The notes under the pieces: generated by a model
What the model was told of the DNA's origin: nothing
The model's database searches: none
The model's input: only the letters and a program-made list of their open reading frames with translations
Shown here: in pieces, positions 8,213-16,060 of the stretch
How positions within the stretch are numbered: the first letter of the stretch is position 1
How the letters are laid out: every line of letters begins with the position of its first letter
Position numbers and translations under genes: made by a program
Source: Deltaproteobacteria bacterium
GTDB lineage: Bacteria > Desulfobacterota > Desulfarculia > Adiutricales > Adiutricaceae
Assembly (NCBI GenBank): GCA_031273455.1
Contig: JAISRZ010000071.1
Span: 1-52,065, forward strand
Length of the DNA: 52,065 nucleotides
Direction of reading: 5' to 3'

Positions 8213-8842
8213 CTATGGCTCGACCAGCTTAAACTCCAGCCCCTCAAAAGTTTGAACGGGATCTCCCCGGACCAGGAGATCGTGCTGACGCCAAAGACCT
8301 CGCTCGGCTTTGGACTTATTATCTTCCACGATCCCGGTCATCTTTTGTTTTAAGCGCTCCAAGGCTAACTTTTTGTTCTCCGCCTGGGTTCGGGCCGTAG
8401 TGGAGGAAGCGGTTAGCCCGCTAGGTTTATGGGTGACCCTAACGCCGGTTTCCACTTTGTTGACGTTTTGTCCGCCTTTACCTGGGCTCCGAAAGGTATC
8501 GAACTTAAGATCCCGAGGTAAAATCTCCTCCTCGGAACCCTGAGGGGCGTCGTCCACTAAACTAACCTGGAAATACCAGTTGGCTCGACCATGCTCTGGG
8601 CGGAAAGGGCTTTTGGCTCGCCAAAGCCGCGTGCCCCCAACGATTTTCACCCCTTCGGGAATAGAGATTAAGGCTGACCTAAGCGTTTCCAGCCTCTGGC
8701 CAGATATTTTAACCACCGCCGAGCCCTCGGAACTTACTAGACTCGCGGAAGGCCAAGTTTTTAAAACGCTAGCGATAAAAAGACCAACGGCCAGCTGGCA
8801 TTCTTGAGGGCCTCGGCCCGATGATATCTGGATTAAGGGCAT
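8213..8842 (-). CDS. prfH: Peptide chain release factor homologue PrfH
   Basis: PrfH is a short class I release factor-like protein that carries the peptidyl-tRNA hydrolysis domain but lacks the full stop-codon recognition apparatus. The 209-residue protein has the GGQ motif at residues 123-125 in SPGKGGQNVNKVETGVRVTH, followed by a basic C-terminus (KLALERLKQKM...). It lies 11 bases downstream of rtcB on the same strand. PrfH encoded with RtcB2 is known as a repair-and-rescue pair for ribosomes whose 16S decoding centre has been cut by ribotoxins: PrfH releases the stuck peptide and RtcB religates the RNA. Start at ATG 8842. Family assignment is firm; the target damage in this organism is inferred. 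Confidence 0.9.
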   Translation of the reverse strand: MPLIQISSGRGPQECQLAVGLFIASVLKTWPSASLVSSEGSAVVKISGQRLETLRSALISIPEGVKIVGGTRLWRAKSPFRPEHGRANWYFQVSLVDDAPQGSEEEILPRDLKFDTFRSPGKGGQNVNKVETGVRVTHKPSGLTASSTTARTQAENKKLALERLKQKMTGIVEDNKSKAERGLWRQHDLLVRGDPVQTFEGLEFKLVEP

Positions 8843-8853
8843 ATGGGTATTAT

Positions 8854-9915
8854 CTAGTTCTTAAAGGTTAAAACCGGCCTTAGCGCGGCGATGACCGTTA
8901 TAAGCCCGTTATCTAAAAGGCTTTTAATGACTTCCTCAATATTTTTGTAAGCTTCTGGGGCTTCCTCACATAAAAGGTCCCGGTCATGGCAGATAACCCG
9001 GCTGTTCAAGGAAGTGCGATGGAGATCGAGTCTTTCCCCTTTTTTACTTAAACGATCCCGGCACATTGATCGGGCCCATTTGCGACCCGCCCCGTGGGAA
9101 AGGGAATAAGCGAAACTCTCGGAATCTGGGTTGGGGCGGACCAGATAAGTAAAAGCCCCGCGGGATCCCGGGATAGCCACTGGGCCTATTCTAGTTGAGA
9201 CCGCCCCTTTACGGTGGTAATAAAGATGGCCTTCTTTTTCAATGTAATTGTGAGGAGCGTCCAAGACCAGCCGGGGATCGGCTTTTAACCCTAGGGCCAT
9301 AATCAACCGATGAACCGCGGCTTTTCGGTTTAGGGCGGCCCAGTGGATGGCTAAATCATGCGCTTTCAGGTAGTTTAAGGCTTCTTCTTCCTCGGCCTTA
9401 TAACCAGTCTCCCGGTTAAACGAGTTTAAGATAGATTGTCCGAATCCCCTGGAGCCAGTGTGAACCAGGATGACCATTTCCGCGGCGGAAAGACCTAGCT
9501 CAGAAAAGGATTCTGGATCGCGGATTTCCTCGACTTTCTGAAACTCCAGGAAATGGTTCCCCCCGCCAATGGATCCAAGGTCAAAGATGGGGGAATCCGT
9601 TTGGTCTTCGCTCTCTAAAAGGGGAGGGAGAGCTTCTAGGGAGTTTAAAGTTTTTTCGCATCTATCCAGCTTAAACTTTCTGACTGGAAGGCTAGTGGCC
9701 CAAAGACCTACGCCGCAACCGATGTCATTGCCAATGAGGTAGGGATACACCTGATCTCTAGCCACCGCGGTCAGCCCCACAGGGGAGCGACCGCCATGGA
9801 GATCGGGTAGGCCCACCACGAGTTCCATCCTTGGGTACTTATCAATGGAGTTAAGCTGCCTTAAAGCCCCTTCTTCCATCCAGTTAGAAGGGGAACTAAC
9901 GATTTTTACGGTCAT
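8854..9915 (-). CDS. rtcB: RNA ligase RtcB (RtcB2 type, paired with PrfH)
   Basis: RtcB joins RNA ends bearing 2',3'-cyclic or 3'-phosphate to 5'-OH ends, using GTP and Mn2+. The 353-residue protein shows the metal-site motifs LPDLHGG (36-42), NDIGCGVG (Cys67), GGNHF, HTGSRGFG and DAPHNYIE, and SHGAGR, which holds the His that becomes guanylylated. It is shorter than housekeeping RtcB (about 400-480 residues) and is followed at once by prfH, which points to the RtcB2 subgroup rather than the Rtc operon with RtcA/RtcR. First gene of the two-gene operon; ATG at 9915 with only a weak AAAGAGA upstream. No transcriptional regulator is adjacent. Confidence 0.92.
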   Translation of the reverse strand: MTVKIVSSPSNWMEEGALRQLNSIDKYPRMELVVGLPDLHGGRSPVGLTAVARDQVYPYLIGNDIGCGVGLWATSLPVRKFKLDRCEKTLNSLEALPPLLESEDQTDSPIFDLGSIGGGNHFLEFQKVEEIRDPESFSELGLSAAEMVILVHTGSRGFGQSILNSFNRETGYKAEEEEALNYLKAHDLAIHWAALNRKAAVHRLIMALGLKADPRLVLDAPHNYIEKEGHLYYHRKGAVSTRIGPVAIPGSRGAFTYLVRPNPDSESFAYSLSHGAGRKWARSMCRDRLSKKGERLDLHRTSLNSRVICHDRDLLCEEAPEAYKNIEEVIKSLLDNGLITVIAALRPVLTFKN

Positions 9916-10380
9916 AATGTTTAATTCACTATCTCTTTAGCTAAGACCCTCAGGATGTCAGGCCCGATCCGCGGTCAGACGACCTGGTTTAGGGTTGGAC
10001 GCGTCAAGGTATATCTTTTTAAAGAAAAAAACAATGATACTTTTTGGCTTTAGCTTTATAAAAGCCCTAATGGATCTTTAAGGGCGTAAACAGGCTATTA
10101 AAACCAGGCTCGCCCTTCTGGATTTTTGGTATCATAGGGCTTTATAGACTAAAAGTCCCCCTTCTGGAACCCGGCCAGAAAATCTTAAGCGGCCAGACTT
10201 TTTAACTTTCTGTCCGACAACCCTTATTCCTTGTCCGTCCAGGGTGGTCTGAACGCTCTATGGTTCCTTGGACGGCCCAGACGAACAAAAAAAAATGGAA
10301 GGTCTGGAAAGCCTGAAGACCCTGGACAACCCTGGATCGCCCTGGCCCTATGACTGGGCTAGAGGGGTTCCAGTCCAGGG
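9916..10380. other. Intergenic stretch, no supported gene
   Basis: No convincing gene is seen. The second half is rich in short repeats of ACCCTGGA/CCCTGG, and small open frames here lack ribosome sites and recognisable protein sequence. Confidence 0.5.
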
Positions 10381-10569
10381 ATGACGAACTGGATTTCGAG
10401 AAATAACGTAGATACCCCCAATGAAGAGGAAAACTTCCCCCCGCCACTTGACGATGGGATTAAGAAAAAGAAACAAGGCGGCCAACCAGGCCAACCAGGC
10501 CACCCCCGTCATACTAAACCACCAGTGGAGCTGTCTGACGCTTATGAGACCATAAGGCGAAAAGCTTAA
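10381..10569 (+). pseudogene. Fragment resembling the N-terminal linker of an IS66-type transposase
   Basis: The 62-residue frame contains NFPPPLDDGIKKKKQGGQPGQPGHPRHTKPP. This resembles the N-S-S-x-P-P-S-x-D-G ... GGQPGHxGH stretch that precedes the zinc-finger and DDE domains in IS66-like TnpC transposases. Everything downstream (catalytic domain) is missing and the frame ends at 10569. It is best read as a decayed insertion-sequence remnant. The flanks show no clear terminal inverted repeats. The call rests on one motif only. Confidence 0.4.
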
Positions 10570-10621
10570 TGGCCAACTCCGCTGTCACCGCCAGAAGGGC
10601 GCCTTATGGTTAGGCGGAGCT

Positions 10622-10666
10622 AAGATATAAAGGTTGGTTGAGACCTTTAAGGGCCTTATCTTTTTA
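10622..10666 (+). terminator. Possible intrinsic terminator
   Basis: AAGATA-TAAAGGT pairs with ACCTTTA and TATCTT, followed by TTT. The stem is interrupted by an unpaired AGGGCCT, so it is a weak prediction. Confidence 0.3.
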
Positions 10667-10725
10667 AAGCGCGGGCCAAGCTGACCTTAGGCGCTAAAAA
10701 AATTCTTTTTAGCCAAGATAAATTA

Positions 10726-10754
10726 TTGACAAGGCGATTCGGGTTCGCTAATAT
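10726..10754 (+). promoter_or_regulatory. Near-consensus sigma70 promoter without an adjacent gene
   Basis: TTGACA (10726-10731), a 17-bp spacer and TAATAT (10749-10754). The first coding region downstream begins 350 bases later, so this may drive a small RNA or a long leader. Confidence 0.65.
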
Positions 10755-10760
10755 CAGTTC

Positions 10761-10896
10761 AGACAATCAAGTCGCTAAAACGTTTAATCTTAAACAATTA
10801 AGACGCCTCGCCTTTTGGCTTAAAAAATTTATAATTTAGCTAATTAACAAACTTAAAGGCTAGATGTATCTATTTGATGGATATATCCGGCCTTTT
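10761..10896 (+). ncRNA. Candidate small RNA of about 135 nt
   Basis: The stretch begins at the start site predicted from the strong promoter at 10726-10754 and ends in a long hairpin: AAAGGC (10855-10860) with GCCTTT (10890-10895), and GATGTATC (10863-10870) with GATATATC (10880-10887, one G-U), followed by TTTT. Inside there is also a GTTTAA/TTAAAC stem. No open reading frame is evident. The class is not recognised and transcription is inferred. Confidence 0.4.
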
Positions 10897-11104
10897 CGCG
10901 TTTATTTAGAAAGTATCCTTTCGCGACTTTTTAGCCGGTGACTTTATAGCCGGAAACAATGACCTTTCGGTTGACCAAAGGGCGAGACCGCCCCTTAAGA
11001 CGAACGGCCAAAAGCCGTTGATAAATCCACTGAAGTTATAAGAGTTATGCGCAATACCGCTTGACATTATTATAAAATTGTATGAAAAATAATGAGGAGA
11101 TTTT

Positions 11105-11881
11105 ATGGACAATTGGAATCCAAATAAATATTTACAATTCAAAAATGAAAGGACTCAGCCTGCAATTGATCTAGTTGAAAAAATTGACATAAATGAACCA
11201 ACAAACATAATAGATATTGGCTGTGGACCAGGTAATAGCACACAAATACTGATTAATAAATGGCCAAACAGTATGGTCATTGGATTAGATTCATCGATAA
11301 ATATGATTGAAAAGGCAAGGAAAGACTATCCGTATCAAATGTGGATACATGATAATGCCGAAAATATACACGATGATAAAAAATATTCGATTGTTTTTTC
11401 AAATGCCTCTCTACAATGGATGGAGGATCATAAAGTATTAATACCAAAGTTGTGGAAAATAGTAAGCGACAATGGAGTGTTTGCCGCACAAATTCCAAAA
11501 TTTGAGACAATGCCAATAAATAGCGCAATACAAAATGTTTTAAGGAAAGAACTGTGGGAAAAATCTATTAAAAATAATTTTTGGGCTAATAAAACTTTGC
11601 GAAACCTTGATTATTATTATGAAATATTCAGTACATTCACTGAAGAAATTATTGTATGGGAGACACATTATTTTCATATTCTGCCTTCTATGCAGGGAAT
11701 TATAGATTTTATACATTCAACGGCATTAAAACCATATTTGGAGGAATTAAAAACGGATAAAGAGAAACAGAAATTTGAAAATGATATTTTAAAGGAATGT
11801 AGAAAATATTATAAAGAACAATCAGATGGCAAGGTGTTGTTTCCATTTAAAAGAATGTTTATGATAGCATATAAAAATTAA
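11105..11881 (+). CDS. SAM-dependent methyltransferase, trans-aconitate methyltransferase-like
   Basis: This 258-residue class I methyltransferase has motif I IIDIGCGPGNST (residues 36-47) for SAM binding, the acidic residue of motif II in GLDSS, and motif IV SIVFSNASLQWM. The N-terminal WNPNKYLQFKNERTQPA and the C-terminal half resemble trans-aconitate 2-methyltransferase (Tam), which methylates trans-aconitate to relieve aconitase inhibition; related small-molecule methyltransferases cannot be excluded. GAGGAG (11093-11098) gives a strong ribosome site before ATG 11105. A TTGACA at 11062 lies inside the cassette and may begin its own promoter, but the -10 is unclear. The gene is much more AT-rich than its neighbours and is enclosed by the cassette boundaries described separately, so it was probably imported. 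Confidence 0.82.
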   Translation: MDNWNPNKYLQFKNERTQPAIDLVEKIDINEPTNIIDIGCGPGNSTQILINKWPNSMVIGLDSSINMIEKARKDYPYQMWIHDNAENIHDDKKYSIVFSNASLQWMEDHKVLIPKLWKIVSDNGVFAAQIPKFETMPINSAIQNVLRKELWEKSIKNNFWANKTLRNLDYYYEIFSTFTEEIIVWETHYFHILPSMQGIIDFIHSTALKPYLEELKTDKEKQKFENDILKECRKYYKEQSDGKVLFPFKRMFMIAYKN

Positions 11882-11902
11882 TATAAAAGCAAGCGGTACT
11901 GC

Positions 11903-12077
11903 GCATAACAGGACTGTTTACGCTTCGCCGCAGTAGCGGCTTGGGGTCGCCTTCGCCTAGTTCGTTCCGCTACGCTCCACTTCCACGGCTCACTCCACCC
12001 ACATTTTGGCGGCCCTGGAAACCTACGGTTTCCTTATTCGGGCCGCCAAAACATCGCAAACAGCCGGAACGTTAGAC
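11903..12077 (+). repeat. attC-like recombination site of the methyltransferase cassette
   Basis: The site runs from R'' GCATAAC (11903-11909) to R' GTTAGAC (12071-12077). Inner boxes also pair: GGACTGTTTACG on the left matches the complement of CGCAAACAGCC on the right, with one extra A on the left, as with the extrahelical base of attC L''. The middle contains a near-perfect nested hairpin (TTTTGGCGGCCC/GGGCCGCCAAAA around GGAAACC/GGTTTCC, about 12004-12053). At about 175 nt it is at the long end for attC sites. Confidence 0.55.
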
Positions 12078-12116
12078 AAAATCCGCGCTGTTCTATATTA
12101 AAAAAGGGAGCTTATT

Positions 12117-12773
12117 ATGGCTACTACCAATGGTTTTCGTTTGGGTATTTACATTTTTAAGGACGCGGAAATAGTCGATTTCGCGGCCCCTTATGGAGTA
12201 TTTTCTGTGGCCCGGCGAATGGATCCGTCTTTGGACGCTTTTTTCATCGCCGACGCCAACCGACCGGTCCAAGCCCAAGCCGGCTTCACGGTTCTACCCA
12301 ATTACTCATTCAATGACAACCCATCCGTCAGCGCCTTTCTCATCCCCGGCGGTTTCGGCACGCGTCAGGAGATCTACAACGAAAGGCTCCATCAGTACAT
12401 TTTATCCTTGCCCGCCAAAACTCTTCTAACCAGCGTCTGTACGGGCTCTTGGATATACGGCCATATGGGGCTATTGGACAACATCGTGGCCACTAGCCGC
12501 AAAGAGCCGGACCGGGCGGAAGCCAACCCTCCGGGCATGACGCCCACCGAACGGCTCAAGGTTTTGGCCCCCGCCTGTAAGGTCAGTTTAAAAAGGGTGG
12601 TGGACTCGGGGAGAATCGTCACCGCCGCCGGCATCACGGCGGGCATGGAAATTGGCTTCCATCTGCTCCGTAAAGCCGGTTATGATGAGAAGTTCATTAG
12701 CGAAGTGGCTCGAATCATGGAGTACTCCCAGGCCTATGAGGCTTACCGAAATGATTTTGAGAACGCTGTCTAA
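12117..12773 (+). CDS. DJ-1/PfpI superfamily protein (isocyanide hydratase-like)
   Basis: This 218-residue protein has the DJ-1/PfpI fold: strand LGIYIFKDAEIVDFAAPYGVFSVA (residues 9-32), the FLIPGGFGTR loop, and the nucleophile elbow SVCTGSWIYGHMGLL with the reactive Cys. The Asp in VDFAAP and the CTGS elbow resemble isocyanide hydratase and the ligand domain of GlxA-type regulators; no AraC-type DNA-binding domain is attached, so an enzyme or stress protein is likelier. A GGGAG ribosome site precedes ATG 12117. Its stop codon lies within GTCTAAC (12768-12774), which is complementary to the GTTAGAC that ends the preceding cassette, so it may itself be cassette-borne, but no inner attC boxes were found. 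A strong terminator follows. Confidence 0.82.
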   Translation: MATTNGFRLGIYIFKDAEIVDFAAPYGVFSVARRMDPSLDAFFIADANRPVQAQAGFTVLPNYSFNDNPSVSAFLIPGGFGTRQEIYNERLHQYILSLPAKTLLTSVCTGSWIYGHMGLLDNIVATSRKEPDRAEANPPGMTPTERLKVLAPACKVSLKRVVDSGRIVTAAGITAGMEIGFHLLRKAGYDEKFISEVARIMEYSQAYEAYRNDFENAV

Positions 12774-12829
12774 CGATAGCTAAAGGGCGCGGTTAGGCTT
12801 GGCTTAAACTCGCTCAAATCCAATCAGCT

Positions 12830-12861
12830 AAGGCGCTTAAGGGACTTAAGCGCCTTTTTTC
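12830..12861 (+). terminator. Intrinsic terminator after the DJ-1-like gene
   Basis: A perfect 12-bp stem AAGGCGCTTAAG/CTTAAGCGCCTT with a GGA loop is followed by a T run. It lies in the 344-base gap after the DJ-1-like gene; the rest of that gap, to 13117, shows no gene. Confidence 0.9.
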
Positions 12862-13117
12862 TTTAGTATTGACGATAATGAACGCCCCGGGAAGCGGTAT
12901 GATTGACGGTTAGTGGAGGAACGACGCGTTAGATTGCCGCCACTAAATCCTCTCTGACCAATTCGCCTTAGACGGTCTAGTTAAGTTATGTTAAAAGTTA
13001 AAAACTCATGAAGCTAAAACGCGCGGCTCTAGAGCGATCCTAAGCCTTGGCCTTACGACCCAAGGCTCCAGGTCCGTTAAGCGCCTATCAGTTAAAAGGC
13101 GTGTTTGGTTAAAGACC

Positions 13118-13627
13118 ATGTCAGTTAAAGAGTACGCCCCGAGGGTCTTTGTTTATGGGACCTTAAAACGAGGCTTTCCCAACTACGATATTTTAAAGCC
13201 CTACTCCCTATCCGCGGAGAAAGCGGTTTTACCTGGGCTAATGTGGGCCGCTGGGGGAGGCTATTTTCCGGTGGTGGAAATACCCCTTAACAACATTCTT
13301 CTTTTCGGCCAGTCTAACGTGGCCGAGGATCTAGTTACAGTTGAGCGTCAAGCCGTTAGTAATCTCTTTCCCGAGCCTAAGGTTGAGACTGACCTGACTG
13401 GGGGCTTAGGGGTGATTAAAGGTGAATTAGTCACCTTGGCCAACCCAGTTTCCGCCCTTAAGCGGCTCGATAGGTTGGAGGGCTTTGATCCCGGCGGCCA
13501 ATCTTTCTACGCGCGGGCCTTAACCTGGGTTAAAACTGGCCAGAGCTACGCGGTCGCCTGGATTTACCTCAACGAGTCAGTCACTAAGGGGTCAGCCATA
13601 CCCACTGGGGACTGGACCAAGAGCTAA
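13118..13627 (+). CDS. Gamma-glutamylcyclotransferase-family (AIG2/GGCT-like) protein
   Basis: GGCT-like enzymes release 5-oxoproline from gamma-glutamyl amines or peptides. The 169-residue protein begins with VFVYGTLKRGFPNYDIL (residues 10-26), the substrate-binding YGTLxxG loop, and has the catalytic Glu in LDRLEGFDP, then FYARALTW and a YAVAWIYLN strand. An insertion of about 30 residues in the middle (NVAEDLVTVERQAVSN...) is longer than in minimal family members. It stands alone, with no operon partner: a terminator lies upstream and a 260-base gap downstream. The exact substrate cannot be told from sequence. Start at ATG 13118 with no strong ribosome site. Confidence 0.85.
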   Translation: MSVKEYAPRVFVYGTLKRGFPNYDILKPYSLSAEKAVLPGLMWAAGGGYFPVVEIPLNNILLFGQSNVAEDLVTVERQAVSNLFPEPKVETDLTGGLGVIKGELVTLANPVSALKRLDRLEGFDPGGQSFYARALTWVKTGQSYAVAWIYLNESVTKGSAIPTGDWTKS

Positions 13628-13888
13628 AACCGGCCAAACCAAAGGACTTTAGGGATATATCAAAACATATATTTATTTTTCTAGAATCTGGAAACATTTT
13701 CGATTACTCTCTAAAAATTAGGCGGAATTATGATTATTTTTGGAGCGTATAACCTCTTAAGTCCATTAGCTTAAAGTAGTAAGCCCCCAAGTCTAAAGGC
13801 GAAAAACGGTTCCATTTTCAAGTCCCAGATGTTTGGCCACTAAAGCGGGTTTAAATTCGCGGTAAAGTCTTATAATCGGAGTGTCTTT

Positions 13889-14159
13889 ATGTCTCTAGAC
13901 GATATTAAGAACCTAATTGATAAATATAGGCCCAAATTTGGAAGCGATGACAAGCGCTTTTTATCTCCTAAACCTTCATTACGCTAGCAAGGCTTCACCC
14001 CCGACTCATGAAACATATCCGCTGACTGGTATGCTTTACGGTAATATCCCTGTTAAAAAGGCGACTAACGCTATCGGCAAATACGCCTCAAATGTCGCCT
14101 TCCAAGATAAGGGTTTTTATAGCTTTTTTATCCATAATCTGGATGAGATCCGCAGATAA
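13889..14159 (+). pseudogene. Possible frameshifted small gene, unknown function
   Basis: A TATAAT (13871-13876) and a GGAG precede ATG 13889, which opens a 32-codon frame (MSLDDIKNLIDKYRPKFGSDD...). A longer frame continues in the next register to 14159 (YASKASPPTHETYPL..., ending NLDEIRR). Together they look like one gene broken by an indel near 13955-13985. I do not recognise the protein. The end overlaps a nuclease-domain remnant on the other strand, so at least part may be chance. Confidence 0.3.
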
Positions 14160-14290
14160 TTGATTTCTTTACCTTTTTTAGTCCTTTTAGTTATATTATC
14201 TCTCTCAATATCCTCAGTGTCCGCATCTGGAATATACTTTATCTCAATAACAGCGAAATTATTATTCGGTGGAGGAAAGTCAAGGCTGGA
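14118..14290 (-). pseudogene. Remnant of a PD-(D/E)XK-type domain
   Basis: On the minus strand, between stop codons and without a start, the frame reads PPPNNNFAVIEIKYIPDADTED then IERDNITKR and KEINYL. The FAVIEIKY strand matches the ExK core of PD-(D/E)XK domains at the C-terminus of predicted AAA-ATPase/nuclease proteins. The rest of the gene is absent. Identification depends on one short motif. Confidence 0.4.
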
Positions 14291-14321
14291 CTACTCTGAC
14301 GCTGGTCAGGGGGCTTGAATG

Positions 14322-14343
14322 GCCAGCGGCGATAGCCGCTGGC
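14322..14343. repeat. Perfect 9-bp hairpin
   Basis: GCCAGCGGC-GATA-GCCGCTGGC lies about 80 bases beyond the hicB stop on the minus strand and may act as its transcript end, though no T run follows. Confidence 0.5.
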
Positions 14344-14420
14344 GTGAGACAATATGTATGTCGGTGGGTGGGGCCAGGGCCTCATGAGCGTTTAGGGGAA
14401 TGATTTTACGGAAAACTCTC

Positions 14421-14750
14421 TTACGCGACGAGACGAACTAAAGTATCTGTAACCAGGGCGTTGACGCTCTTACCTTCTATCTTGGCTTGTATGGCCAGTT
14501 TACCGTGAAGTTCCGGGTCAAGACGGAGAGTAAGATTGCCGGAGTAAGGCTTATTGGGTTCTTTGCCGATCTTGGCGCAGGTTTCCAAATAGTCGTCAAC
14601 CGCTTCCTTGAAGGCATCTTTCATTTCACTGACCGAATCACCGTGAAATCCAACGATATCCCGGATACCCAAAATATGGCCGACCAGGCAGTCGTCATCG
14701 GCGCTGTATTCGACCCTGGCGATATAGCCCTTATAAGCCATGGCTTTCAT
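14421..14750 (-). CDS. hicB: HicB antitoxin
   Basis: HicB neutralises the HicA mRNA interferase and represses the operon. The 109-residue protein has the HicB partial RNase H-like fold (YKGYIARVEYSADDDCLVGHILGIRDIVGFHGDSV, then DAFKEAVDDYLETC) and a ribbon-helix-helix DNA-binding tail (GNLTLRLDPELHGKLAIQAKIEGKSVNALVTDTL, residues 71-104). It is the second gene of the pair; its ATG overlaps the hicA stop (14747-14750), giving translational coupling. Both domains appear complete, so the module may be active. It sits among decayed genes, typical for mobile toxin-antitoxin loci. Confidence 0.93.
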   Translation of the reverse strand: MKAMAYKGYIARVEYSADDDCLVGHILGIRDIVGFHGDSVSEMKDAFKEAVDDYLETCAKIGKEPNKPYSGNLTLRLDPELHGKLAIQAKIEGKSVNALVTDTLVRLVA

Positions 14751-15001
14751 GGTTTCACCCCCATCATTTCCAGAAAAATACGAGCGTCTCTGATCTGGTA
14801 CGCTTTGGCTTCTTTCCTTGGATGCGGTCGATGGAAAGTGATCGTCAAATCCCCGGCCACAAACCGCGCCCTGGAACCTCGTCCCTCAATCAGTTCAGCG
14901 CCCACGGCAATCAGCAAAGCCTCAATGTCGGCCCAATCAATGGGGCTATTTTGCGGTTTGGCGAATATAGCCGTCAGGGTTTTTCGGTGCCGACTGTTCA
15001 T
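14747..15001 (-). CDS. hicA: HicA mRNA interferase toxin
   Basis: HicA toxins are small dsRBD-like ribonucleases that cleave mRNA independently of translation. The protein reads MNSRHRKTLTAIF at its start, then WADIEALLIAVGAELIEGRGSRARF, and the catalytic His lies in TITFHRPHP; it ends KAYQIRDARIFLEMMGVKP. I chose the internal ATG at 15001 because HicA proteins of this type begin with MNSxHRKTL; the frame remains open to an ATG at 15055, which would add an unlikely 18-residue leader, and another ATG lies at 15010. Length from 15001 is 84 residues, normal for the family. Confidence 0.92.
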   Translation of the reverse strand: MNSRHRKTLTAIFAKPQNSPIDWADIEALLIAVGAELIEGRGSRARFVAGDLTITFHRPHPRKEAKAYQIRDARIFLEMMGVKP

Positions 15002-15149
15002 AAAACTCATGATACCATTTTTTGCTACCATGTCAAACTCAACAAGAGGCCGCATCGCCTATCAGCTCCACTTCTGGAATTTCTTTGGTGTAGTCATCGT
15101 GGGCTTTGGGGCGGCTTAGCTGGCGGTTGCCCAGGTCGGCGGCTCTTTT

Positions 15150-15325
15150 TAGCCAACGAGGGCAACGCGATGCGGACGCTGGGGTCTTTGTCTTAAGGTT
15201 ACTGGTGGGTTTAGCCATGGTTCATAACTTTAGCGCCGCCTCCATTGGGGCGAGCTTAGGTCCCCACGAGGCTGAGATTAGGGTTGTCAGCTTAGTCATG
15301 ATCTTCTTAATCGCCATAACTGGTC
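15150..15325 (+). other. Possible remnant of a membrane protein; otherwise no gene
   Basis: One frame contains LRLLVGLAMVHNFSAASIGASLG and then RVVSLVMIFLIAITGL, two membrane-like segments, but with no plausible start and an abrupt end near 15325 where a small gene of the opposite strand stops. It may be a piece of a transporter; the family is not identifiable. Confidence 0.25.
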
Positions 15326-15478
15326 TTACCAAAAGTAGTTTAAGTCATCCAAGGCGGCTTCCTTTTCGAGTTGTGACGCCATGCCGCCAGCTTCGAGTGA
15401 CGCTATCCTTGCCTTCAGATTACTTATCTCGATTTTATTCAGCTTCAATTCGTTCGCAGTTTTTCGAGGGACTTTCAT
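15326..15478 (-). CDS. Small protein of unknown function (50 residues, helical)
   Basis: ATG at 15478 is preceded by GGGGTGAG at a good distance. The protein MKVPRKTANELKLNKIEI... continues with NLKARIASLEAGG and QLEKEAALDDLNYFW; leucine spacing suggests a short coiled coil. The sequence is not recognised. It could be the start of a longer gene cut off at 15326, where a membrane-protein remnant on the other strand abuts. Confidence 0.4.
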   Translation of the reverse strand: MKVPRKTANELKLNKIEISNLKARIASLEAGGMASQLEKEAALDDLNYFW

Positions 15479-15992
15479 GACTCACCCCACATCTTGTGGT
15501 CAATAAATATATGAGTATAAATCGAGTTTTCCAGAAATTTACGGATTTATATGCGCCTAAAATACCATAAATTTACGCATTTGGATACATCAAAAATATG
15601 GCGAAATGTATAAGTATTAGCTATAATCTTTAAAAGTGTTATTTAAAATCTAATTACGATATTACGTGACATATAGTACATTTTAAAGCTATAATTAGCT
15701 TTAATGGACATTTTTCGTCAAAATTTGGATTTGACGTAAAAAGGCATAAATTACTCTATTAAGTTAAATTTTAGTTATTTTATGAAAAAAATTTGTAGTG
15801 TAGGTTGTGTTTTAATATGTAATTTATAAGAATCAAATATGCTAATTATTCAGAACAGGTCTGATGATTTTTGATGACAATTATTGAATATTATATTATA
15901 TTATAAATAAGTAATTTTATTAACCAAACAGCCCCGCGGCTAAGTTAGCCTAAACTCTTCTTCCTGTGATTCGCGACCCTTTCGCGAGAACT
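15479..15992. other. AT-rich intergenic region
   Basis: No gene, RNA or repeat was recognised. Composition is very AT-rich, like the other imported blocks. Confidence 0.5.
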
Positions 15993-16030
15993 AAAAAAGC
16001 CCCCATAGCTTATTGGCTCTAGGGGCTTTA
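15993..16030 (-). terminator. Intrinsic terminator of hcp
   Basis: Read on the minus strand, AAAGCCCCTAGAG and CTATGGGGGCTT form a GC-rich stem followed by six T (complement of 15993-15998), about 30 bases after the hcp stop codon. Confidence 0.8.
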
Positions 16031-16060
16031 TCGCTTCTATTGGCCGCGAGCCTTAACTTT

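Larger units (their letters stand above)
11044..12077 (+). mobile_element. Integron-type gene cassette carrying a methyltransferase gene
   Basis: The left boundary GTTATGC (11044-11050) is exactly complementary to GCATAAC (11903-11909), which lies just after the gene. This is the relation between the first bases of an integrated cassette and the 1L/R'' box of its own attC. The match extends to 20 bp with one mismatch (11044-11063 against 11890-11909). The right boundary is GTTAGAC (12071-12077), fitting the core GTTRRRY. Between them lies one AT-rich gene and an attC-like palindrome. No integrase gene is in the window, so it could be a lone or relocated cassette. The extended repeat is longer than usual. 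Confidence 0.55.
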
